DNA from: Atherix ibis
Taxonomy: Eukaryota; Arthropoda; Insecta; Diptera; Athericidae
Direction of reading: 5' to 3'
NCBI GenBank assembly: GCA_958298945.1
Contig: OY282605.1
Span: 116,432,267-116,496,266 of the forward strand
Length of the DNA: 64,000 bases
Positions 28,201 to 40,200 of this stretch are shown piece after piece (the stretch's first letter is position 1; each line of letters opens with the position of its first letter). A program made the translations under genes and the position numbers. Under the pieces are notes generated by a model. It worked only from the letters and a program-made list of their open reading frames with translations, was not told where the DNA came from and ran no database searches.

Positions 28201-31200
28201 CCGATCCTCGAAACATTTCAAAAAATAATTTTTTGTGATCTTGTTCAGCTCCTCCTTCGATGCCGTCTTTATCTCCTCAATCGTAGCGTTGCGTCTTCCT
28301 TTCATGGGGCTCTTCAGTTTTGGGAACAAGAAAAAGTCGCAGGCGGACAGATCTGGGAAATGCGGTGGCTGCGGCATTATTAGTGTGTTGTTTTTAGCCA
28401 AAAATTTGCGCACAAGCAATGATGCGTGAGCAGTGGCGTTATCATGGTGCAAAAGCCAATTTTTGTTCTTCCACAAATCCGGGCGTTTCTTGCGCATAAC
28501 TTGCAGGTAATATTTCTTATTGACCGTTCTACCCTGTGGCAAGAACTCATGATGCACCACGCCCCTGCAATCGAAAAAAACTGTAAGCAAAACCTTCACA
28601 TTCGACCGAACTTGCTGGGCTTTTTTCGGTCTTCGCTCGTGCGGCAGCTTCCATTGGGATGATTGAGCTTCGGTTTCCATGTCATAACCATAAACCCATG
28701 ATTCGTCACCAGTTATGACCCTTTGGAGCAAATTTGAGTCGTCGCGGACAGAGTGCAACAGCGCCTTAGCAATGTTGATTCGATGCTGTTTTTGGTCGAA
28801 ATTGGGCAATTTTGCTACGAATTTCGCGGCGACTCGTCTCACGAGCCATTCGATATGTTTAAGTCTTCAGCAACTTCTCTAACGGTGATTCGACGCTTGG
28901 CCAATACTATTTTCTTCACCTCATCAATGTTTTCGTCTGTTGTTGACGTGCTCGTGCGTCCGGCATGCTTTTCGTCGTTCACATCTTCTCGACCCTTTGA
29001 GAACACTTTGTACCACCGATAAACGTTGCTTCGGAACAAGATAGCTTCACCATATGCCACAGTCAACATTGGGAATGCGTCCGCGCAATTAATTTTGTTT
29101 TTCACACAAAATTTGATACAGATTCTTTCATCCATTTTTTGGAATGGGCAAAAATCGAAGAGGAGCCAAAACACGTGCAAGCAAAGCAGCTGTCAAAAAT
29201 TAACTGAACATTCAAAATGGCCGAACTTGTCGGCAAAAGTGAGAGACATGAGTACCAACATAACGCCACAAAAAATCTAAAATCAAATATACGTAACCCG
29301 CGTAAATTCAAAATTCGCGATACTTTTTGAAAAGACCTCGTATCATCCAATAGTGTTACTAAACTTACATTATATAACACCACAAAATACAAAAAAGTTG
29401 TCTATCAGTGCTTTTCAATATTTGAATATTTGTTGAAAAACAAACCCTTCGCAAATAACAAAAAATGAAGTTGCCCAACTTTCAAAATAACCAGCTCAAT
29501 TTATTTTTTACTAATAAAATAATTTAAAAATATTTAAAAGTTGACTATTTTCAAGGAAAACAAGAAATTATGCCTTAGAATTTCATAAGTTTGAAAAAAA
29601 AATTTTATTCATTTGGTTCACTATGTACCTTTTTTTTTAAAAAAATTAAACCTTTTAATGGAAAATTAACGAAATTTCTTTAATAAGAATCGAAAGAAAA
29701 ATTATTGTATATAAGATTTTTTTTTATAAAATTTTAATAGTTATACACAGAAAAAATAAAAAAATATAATGAAATAAATTTATTTAACGTATCTTAAAAC
29801 TCTTTTATTGGGTGGGTCTCTATTACACTTTTAATGTAAAAGTTTTTATTTCTTGAAAAATAAAATTTAGATTGAAATTAAGAATTATTTTTTTTAAATA
29901 TTATTTTTTTGTTATTGACACAATTTTTATGAATTTTTTTTTTTTCGTTAATTTTTTAACTGATTTTTATTGATTTCTTTTAGTACGAAATTTTTGGAAT
30001 ATCACCAGATAATTGTCGAAGAATATCGAAAATAAAATAAAATCATTGAAGAAATATTTATATAAAAAAAACTCTATTAAATAAATACTAACATTCAATA
30101 CTACGAGTTTATATTGTATTGTAGATTCATGTAAATATATAATTTAAAAAAAAATATTTTTCGAATACCAAAAATTTCTACAACATAAAAACTAAATCTT
30201 CCAAAATTTTTCACATACTTTTTTATTTGTTCAATTTATTAATTATAATTTCTGTTTTTTTTTTGGTTAAATGAAAGTTTTAATTTAATATATGTTCTCA
30301 TATGCTATAAAATTTTTTGAATAAATGATTTTTATGCAATCTAAAATATGTAATAATAATGAAATTAATGAAGAAAATGTTCACATAATTTACTGAAATT
30401 GAATAAAACAATACGCAAAATAATTCAGGGACACAAAAATACATATACCAACAAGGATAATAAATAATAAAACCAATATTTGAACTGATCATCAATACTA
30501 ATTATTCTAAATTTGAATAAACTAATTTCGATAGTGTGAATTTAAGTAAATACTTATAATAATTTGCAAAATAGCACAACAAGTTACTGGGATAAGCATA
30601 TAAAAGCATTTGTTTTTCCTTTTATTATTTTTTATTGATCAAAGAAAGCAAATCCGTTTTTTTGTAGTTAAAATTAAAGAATATTTTTATAAATGTACGA
30701 GTATATGCGCATATCTTTTTTTTTATATAAAGGGTTATCCATGTCGGAAAGTGCAGTCCTGTCATTCGCGACTATTAGAAATACATGTCACTTAATGTTG
30801 CATTTGCTTACACATAGTTTAAGATTTTCCATTTTTAATATGTTAAAATTGTAAACTTGCTGCCTCGTTTCGCGCTCTTAAAAAGTGATTACTTGTTCAG
30901 CGATGAGGCTCATTTCTTGTTCGGTGAATACGTCAATAAGTGAAATTGTCATATATGGGGCTCTGAAAAACCACAAGTGACTATCGAGAAGTCATTTTTA
31001 TCTGCGAAAAATGACTGTCTGATGTGCATTTTAGTATGAAGGTGTCATTGGTCAGCATTTCTTTTAAAATTGAAGAATATACCGTTACTGTCAATCCTAA
31101 GCGCTATGATAGCCGAATTTTGTTTAGCTGCAACTTGAAGATGGCGGCACAAAATACGATCAATTTTGTATGCGTAATTTAGAGATTTGACGATTCTAAT

Positions 31201-34200
31201 TGGGCTCTTATATAGTATGATTTAACGGCGTTAAACTTTTTTTGTGAGGCCTACGTAAAAAATATTCTTTACACAAACAATCCTTAAATTTTAGAGCATT
31301 TAAAAACCAGCATCTGTCAAGTAATGGCCAAATTACAGCCCGAAATGTGCAGAAAAGTCATTAAATATTAGCTCAAAATGATCGAGCCCTTCAAGAAGTC
31401 TCATAGAGGCCATTTGAATGATTTTATATTTCATTCATTATGGCAAGATCCATACATTATAATGAAATAATAAAAGTTTTTTTTACTTTCCGAGCCACCA
31501 ATTGGATAACCGTTCTATAAATAGTAAATAATGTAAATTTTAAGAATTATTTTGCTTTTACTATCAAATAAGTGTCATGGTTGTTAAAAAAAATCATAAT
31601 TCAACCATTTTCTGTTGTTGTTGAAAATTTCCTGTTAATTATTCTAATTTTTTTTGTTTTGTAAATTATTCTGTTTATATTTATTTGTTTTTTTTTCTAA
31701 TAATTGTATTCTTCTAAAATAGTTCACGTTTTGCAAGTTTTGTTAACTAATATAAATTTTTTGCCTGCTTATCTTAAATGCAAACAAATCTAATGTGTTA
31801 TATGATCAAATTCTACCCATTTAAGTCACTAATGGATGCTGATGGTCAATTTTGTATTATTGTATTAAATTTTGTCTCAATAATTTGAACAAAAATAAAT
31901 ATGATTGAAGCGAAATAAAGCGAATTTCTTTTTCTTTGAATATTTTCAAAATAAGCACTTTAAATTTCAATAAAATAATTTTTTTTTTTTTTTAATATAT
32001 TATCAATAAAACCAAAAATTTCAAATTATAGAAATATGATATGGAAAAGTTGTGGTTTTCTTTCCAACTTTAAATATTTTATTATACTGACTGTTTAAAA
32101 ATCAAAAAATTAACGATGTTTTAAAATCAAAAAATGTAAGATTGAAAAAATGTTCAGTGGTTATTGGGACTGTTACTAACTGACCAATAAATAATTCTGA
32201 CTCGACTGTGGTAATACGAAATTCTAATGGATTTTATTCTAAAAAATTCTAATAATTGGATATAAAATTTTATAATAAAGTTACTAATTTTTCAATTAAC
32301 TTTATTAACTGAGATGTCGTTTGACTTTCTGTGATTTTAGGTCTAAAATTTTATAATACCAGGGGTATAAGCTTAAATCCCCTGTTTGGTCATAGATGGC
32401 GTGAGTGAGCGTATTAAGCTATCATGGGCACATTGTCAGCAATTTCGTACAACAACATACATTTTTCCTTTGGTAATCATGTCTAGTTTTGTTCCAGAAA
32501 AAGAGCATATGCGGAAAGATCTGCTTTTCTGTTTCAATTTAAAGAAATCGGCTGCCGAATCGCATCGAATGCTTATGGAGGGCTATGGTGACAGTGCTTT
32601 TTCGGAAAAAACGTGCCGAAATTGGTTTCGTCGGTTCAAAGACGGCAATTTTGACTTGTGGGACAAAAAGCGTGAAAATCGACCTAGGAAGGTTGAGGAC
32701 CATCAATTGCAGGCTTTTTTGGACAAAGACAGTACCCAATCGCAAAAAATGCCCGCGAAGCAATTGGGTGTTACTCAACCAGCCATTTCCATACGTCTGC
32801 GTGCCATGAGGAAGAACGATAGGCAGATGGAGTGACGCCAAAACATATGCGAAATCTTGCTCGCCAGACAAAAAAGAAAGTCGTTCCTGCATCGGATTGT
32901 GACAGGCGATGAAAAGTGGATATATTTCGATAATCCTAAACGTAAGAAATCGATGGTTGATACCGGCCAACCATCAACATCTTTCCCAACACCAAATCGC
33001 TTCGGACGGAAGACGATGCTGTGCGTTTAATGGGATCAGCAGGGTATCATCTGCTATGAGATGTTGAAAACTGGTGAAACTGTCAATGCCCACAGCTACC
33101 ACCATTAACCGATCAAATTGCACCGTGCTCTGCGTGAAAAAAGGATGGATTATCAACAAAGACATGACAAGCTGATTATCCTCCTCGAAACTACTTGAAG
33201 ACACTCAACTGTGAGGTGCTACCCCACCCCGCTTATTTAACAGACCTGGACTCTTCCGACTACTACCTGTTTTCGTCGATGGGCCACGCGCTCGCTGAGC
33301 AGCACTTCGATTCTTACGAAGACGTCCGAAAATGGCTTGATGAATGGTTTGCCTCGAAAGAGAAGGAATTTTTTTGGCGTGGTATCCACAAATTGCCTGA
33401 GAGATGGGGAAAATGTGTATCTAGCGAGGGCAAGTACTTTGAATAAATTTGTTTTTACTTTCTATGAAAAAAACATTTTTTTTTTGACTTTAAGACAGCG
33501 GATTTAAGCTTATACACCTGGTAAACTGAATAAAAAAATGTATACAAATGTTTTTGATTTATCATTCAATTTTTAATATAAATTTAGAGGGTTAAAAAAA
33601 ATGTTTTGTCTTTTAAAAAAAAGTCGTACTTTTTTTTAAAAAAATTAAAAATATACAATTTTCACAGAGATAAATTAAAAGTAATCAAATAAATTGCAAA
33701 ATATTTTTTTAATTCACATTTTGTAAATAAATTTTAGATTAGTTTATTTCTAAATTAATTAAAGGTATTCTTCTTCAATACAAAACTGTATTTTTTATTG
33801 GAAAAATTTGTTTTCTTATGGAATTGGCTTTTGCAAAAATTCCCAACTTTTTCCATATCATATTTCTATAATTTAATTTTAAAAATAAATAACGTACACA
33901 AAAATTATGTTCACCAAAAATATGTAAAGAAAACGACGACTTAACAATAATATTGTTAATAAAAAAAATTTCAAAAATAATCAACAAAATAATTATAGGG
34001 AAAAAATTACATAAAAAAACTTTTTTCTGACTAGACGCGTTTTCTAATAATTCATGTAGAAAATTCCAAAGCAAATATATTAACCAAAAATGTAAACGAA
34101 ACTATTCCCAATTAAGAATTACATTTTTTTTTCAACAAAAATAAATAATATATATTCACAAAATTAAGATATCAAATACTAAAACCAACTGAAATAAATT

Positions 34201-37200
34201 AAATATAAAAGGAATCAGCCAATCTAACTGATATTTAAAATCTTAATAATAATTCTAAATTATTAGAAATTTTTATTGAATAATAAAAATTACAAAAAAA
34301 AATAGTTATTATATTAAAAAATGGTAACTTTTGAAAAATATAAAAATAAAAAAACATTAAGAAAGTACCAAAAAAAAAGCCACATAACAGATGAATTTTT
34401 TTTTATCTTAATATATGTAAATATGTAATTGTGTTTTTTTTTTTTGAAATTTTGTTTTAAATACTTTAACAAAAAGCAAACGAAAAGTTAAACAACAAAA
34501 TTGAGACAAGACCTCCAACCAATGGTTGCTTAGCAGGTGATGACGACCCAAAAAATGGCTGTGCCCCAAAACCAGTGGACGCTACAGGTATTGGCTGTTG
34601 CTGTTGGTGCATTCCAACAAATTGTTGCGAGTGTACGGATGCGGGTGGTGTTGTCGTGTCAGCCGCTGCAGCAGCCCCAGCTGAACTTTTCGCAGGCGAT
34701 CCACCACCGAACGCCATACGAATTGAATCGTTTAAATCATCAAAGGCGCCTTTCGATGGCGATGAGGTCGCTGATGCCGTATGAACAGCATGGGGTAACG
34801 GCGGGCGACTTGGTGGTGTTGCTCTGACACCACCTGCATTTACACCCACACCACCCGCAGCACTACTACCATCAGCTTCAGTTACGTGTTGTTGTTGGAC
34901 TTCACCTGTTTGTGGCATTATCAGCTGCTGGTGCGGTTGCGGTTGCTGCATCACTATATGACCTTGCGACGGGGTCTCATCGGTATCAGTTAACAAAAAT
35001 GGATTTGGCATTGATGATGTATCATCCAAGGCAGCTTGTAAGTAATATTTGCCAATATTAATTTCTCTAATCAAATCCATTTCTATTTCTCAACCAAATT
35101 TATTATTATTATCTTTTTTCTTCGTTTTCTTTTTCAACTTTTATTTAATTTTTTTTCCCTAATTTTTTAGGACCTTGCTAAAACTATGTTTCTACGATTT
35201 TCATAAATATATGTACATTTTTTTTTTTGTAAATAAATGTGATTATTTTGGTTTATTTTTTCTTCAAATATTGATGATTTAGCGAAATATAATTTATTAT
35301 TGTGTAAAAGTATTTACAATGTATTGTATTTACATATATTGGGGGGTCGATAATGCAGTTCATTATTATAACAGATATCTAATCTTTTATAATAAATAAT
35401 CACAGTTTTATGTCGATTTAAATTAAACTAAAACTGCCACTATTTATTTTACGAATTCAAAGGATCAAATTATTCATTTAAAAAGGATAATTACAAAAAA
35501 AATCATTGATTATTTATTTGAGAAGAAACTGTTACAAAGCTAATAAAATCTTATAACGAGTAAATTATATTTGTTTTATTTAAAAAATATCTATTTATAA
35601 TAATGAAAGAATTCTATTTTGATACAGAATAACAAAGTCAACTGTTATACGCACAATAAACATGGCGAAAATTATTATTCTTATTAGATAATAGATTAAA
35701 TTTCTCATATTAACGTTGTCTACTATAACTAAAATTGTTTACTTTAAATTAACACTTTACCAGAAAAAATAAATTGAAAAAAATTGTTATAATTTTTAGA
35801 ACAATTTCATTACGATTAAAGAGTCCTAATAAGGCGCTATTGATAACTGTACGAAAATAATTCAATGGTGGCAAAAACTTTTCAGCTTAACATGAACGGA
35901 GTTATAGTGCCGAAAAAATAATCGAATATCAGTTTTATACGGAAAAAATACAACTCATTGGATACTTTTAAGAAAATATATTAGACAACGAGATTGGTCC
36001 CGTATTCAATGGAGTGTTAGTGTTAGGCAAAACACCAAGGACATCTTATTTTGGGTTTCTAAATAAAGTGATATTGATGCCAATCTGAAGCATATTTAAA
36101 TATGATTCGGCAAATCTTGACGACTATTTATCAGACTTCACAGATAGTATATCTAGGCTAGACGACTATTGTCAGACTTCACACATTAGGTACAACGTCA
36201 AACATATTATAGATCGTTTAAACACCATAATAACAAGTTAAAATATAAAAACTTTCTACATATATGATGGTTCTGTCACAGCCGCATTACGCGCTTTAAG
36301 AGGAAAATATTTTCTTATGCGATGAGGCTCATTTTTTAGCTCGATGAATACGTTAAAAAGCTAAATTGCCGTATATGGAGTTCCGAAAACACATTGTATC
36401 GGCGAAAAAAAATGTCTGGTATGCATTTTGTTCTGCATATTTTTAAAAATTAATAAGAAAATGCCGTTACTGTCAATTCTGAGCACTATTGCCGTATCAT
36501 AACCTCAAAAGAATCAAGTCCTGGAAAAATTCTCGTGACGCCCAATTTATTAATGTTATTTTAATGCATAATGGCAAGGTCCAAACAAGACGATGAAATA
36601 AGAATTTCATCTAAATTCAAATTGTAAGTGTGTTTTATTTATTTTTACTTCTCACGCACAAATTGGATAAGTATTCGTGCATATAGTAGACAAGATAAAT
36701 TTCGTAATAGCCGACAAAAGACTTAAATCATTTAGGGACGAAAAATTTATGATTAATATTATATGAAAAAGGAAAAAAATTTCATGTAATATCAAATGTT
36801 ATAATTACAATGAATAAAATCAAAAATTATGATTCGCTAAATCAAGTCTCTCTTTTCGAATTAACTCAAATCCTTAATTTTAAATACTATTTATTTTTTA
36901 AATAGAAATCCTTTTTGGTAAATTTTTTAAGTGCTCATTATTTTTTAATATATACCTAAAAAAATTCCGCAAATATTTTTGGAATTGTGAAGAAATTTTT
37001 TTTTCCATTTTTCAATAAAATCATTCTAAATTTTATAACTGAAGAGTTTTGTTAATTTTTTTTATCTAAAAACACTGTCGATTTTTAAAATTGTTCTTTT
37101 TTTAAATATTTAAATCCAAAAACATGAATTTTTTTTATATCAAATTAATATGAATTTTTAAAAAAATTTTCACGAGAGGAAACGAATTTTTAGTATAAAG

Positions 37201-40200
37201 TTTTCCTGAATTTTCGTATTTAAAGTAAATTAACTTTTCCTAATATTACAGAGGTAAATAAAAATAATTATTATTATAAAAACCTATTACTAATACTAAA
37301 AAAAAAAAAAAAAGCTCGTCAAAAAATTATATTATTGAAAAAAGCTGGAACGTCCGGGTATTCGATTACAAAATGCATTTACTAACTCATCATCAATAAT
37401 TTACTTATTTTAAGGATCACTTTACATATGCGTATTTAAAAAAAAATAACTCAAAGAAAATTTATGAATATTGGTAAATAAACTAAACTAAGTAATCCAA
37501 TATATAAAAACTGGAATTCTATATAATAATTAACTAATATTCATAAAATAATATTTATTATTGATTAATTATGCTTTAGATGATTATCCCACGCGTGCAA
37601 CCATATATTGTAATAATAATTATAATTTATATACACAAATAAAAGTTAATTTTTCACATAATATTTATATAAATTTTTACGAAAGGTTTTTTTTTCATTT
37701 CAAGGGGTAGTAATAGGTTGTACGAACAAAAAGGGTACATCTTTTAATTATTGGGTTTTTGTTTTTACTTAAAAGGTTTTCTTTGATTATGTTTTTTTTT
37801 TTTTTTGTAATATAAGGGATGAAATTAGAAACGAATATTAGAAAAATAATAAAACAAAAGGAAAACATGCTCTATAACTTATTTTCTAGTTGTTTTTTTT
37901 TTCATATCGGAAACTCATGAGTTAGAAAGTTATATGGGAAAAAGAATATATAAAGAGTGTTGAAAATTTTAAAAATTAACTTTTAAAGAAATATTTAAGA
38001 ACTTTAATTAATTGTTATACTTTTTCTCTCGCTTTCATTCTTAACACTCACAAAAAAAAGACATTATACAAATTGTTATAAAAAAATCGAAAGTGAAAAA
38101 CAGAAAAAGAAGAAAAAATTACATAATAGGTTTTAGAAGTAAAAAAAAAAATAGAATTTTCCATCCCAAAGGATTTGTTCTATTTTTTTTTGTCATTCAA
38201 CTTCATTTTAAATAAATAAAAATATTTTACACTTACTTGCCGGTTCTGTATTACCAAACACTGTTGAAAAATTGGTATCTGAAACAAATGAGTTCGTTGT
38301 AGTTGCAGTAGTGGAAGTTCCATTGAATCCTATTCAAAATTATAAACATATAAGAAAAATATAAAAAAAAATATTTTAATAACTTCAAAAAGAGATTTAA
38401 TTAAAAAATGAAATTCGAAAATGAAAATATATTTAAAAATTTATGAATAATGTTTACATATAATAATGACAAGCTATTATCCACTACGATGATTCTGTTT
38501 TTTGGTGATATTATTGAGTTTCTTTAAAAAATTAATTTTATGAGCTTTTTGTAGTTTTTGTTCTGTTTTGTAGGCTAAATGGGTTTAGGTTTTTTTTTTT
38601 TAAATGTGATCTTCTAAAAAGCTGCAGAATGTTTTCAAAAAAAAAAAAATTCTCTTTATTTCTTGTAGCATGTTGAATACCAAATCAAACCAAAAAAAAA
38701 AAAGAAAATTACTAAAACCAAAAAAGTCAATTACTATCAAAACCAACTGAATTTAACAATAGTTCGAAGTGGTGGATAATATGTCTATATTATATGTACC
38801 TGGATCCATACCATTGCTCATCCAAAGATTATTAGCACCGGACATGGATGACGGTTGGGCATTTGGAGCTGGTGCTGGTGCAGCGAAAATATCAGAAAAT
38901 GGATTGCTTAATTGGAGGAGATCATCAGAAGCTCTCGTATTGGACGCTTGTGATACATCGGATGCTTTGTTGTCACCAGTTGGTGATGCCAAGAAATCGA
39001 CGATGGGAGCACTTGTCTGAGTAGCTGGCGGGGATGATAGGAACGGATTTGTTACGGCACCACTACTTCCACCAGTCGGCGATGTTAATTTTGACTACAA
39101 ACAAACATATTCGATTTTACATTAAATATCTTTTAAATCATTATGTTCACCTTGTACTGATTCATGGCAGCCTCTTCTTCAGCCAATGCCTGAGCCTTAA
39201 CAGATTCATCAATTCCATTCGGATGTGAATCGAATCTTGTAGAAGCTGCTGCAGTTCCAAACGATGAGCTAGTAGAAGAGAGGGCAGACACACCACTCTT
39301 TACGTTCTTTTGGTTGCTATTATCATTTTTTTTTTTTTTTTTGTTTCGCAAAAAGTTTTTGTGCGGCAGATGTTTGTGTGTGTGTATAAATTTTTTTTTT
39401 TTTTTTTAGTTAAAAGTGTGAGAGGAGGGTGGTAGTGAGTGGTAGTTATTTGGATTGTGAATTTTGAAAAATAAATTTTGTTATTTTTTTTTCATATGTT
39501 TGAATATTTTTTATGCCAAATATTTTTATAATTTCCATAAAGAGAAAAAAAAAATGTTGCGATTTTTAATGATGGAATTTTATATAAAAATATGTGTGGA
39601 TTTTTAAGCAAACAAATTAATTTATATTTTTGTTGGTTTTTTTTTTTTTTTAATTTTTACACAAAACATAACATTATCGATTATTGAAAGAAAAAAAAAA
39701 TGAACAAACAAACAAAAACGAATACGACATTTTAAAACATTACATTTTAAAACGACACCAATTGAATTTTTAAGCAAAAAAAAAAAACAAATGAATTTGA
39801 TAAAGTTATTTAAATTTTTATAAATTTGAGAAAAAAATTTATGATAAATTATCAATGAATTAAAAAAAACCAAATATGATCATACAAATATGTCCAATTA
39901 TTATTACGTTCCAATGTAGCAATCATTACCAATTAAAACAATATTTAAATTTTTTTTTTTTTTTTTTAAAGAAGATAATTATGATTTTATTCATATTAAT
40001 TAAAATAACGAAAATTATAAGTAATTATTATGAACATTACATAAAGTATACATAAATAAGATAATCAATTTTATTCAATTTTGTTGAATTAAATCCAAAC
40101 CACGACAAACAAGTAAACAAGCAAAAACAAAATTTATCATTAACAAAAAAAAAAAATAATAATAATAATAATGAACAATAATAATCGTAAAAAATAATTT

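Larger units (their letters stand above)
26875..29342 (-). mobile_element. family A mariner, full-length copy interrupted by another mariner
   Basis: Ends are TA-CGAGGTCTGTTC at 26875 and AAAGACCTCG-TA at 29342. After removing the nested insertion (26944-28140) the element is about 1.27 kb, the normal size of a full mariner, so this copy is the best reference for family A. The coding direction is minus, with the 5' end at right. Confidence 0.88.

Noticed and set aside
30298..30495. Hydrophobic 65-codon open frame on the minus strand
   Set aside because: AT-rich intron sequence between transposons, with no splice sites in phase with lap.
34537..34827. Plus-strand frames across the lap tail exon
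   Set aside because: They are shadows of the Gln/Ala-rich minus-strand coding sequence.
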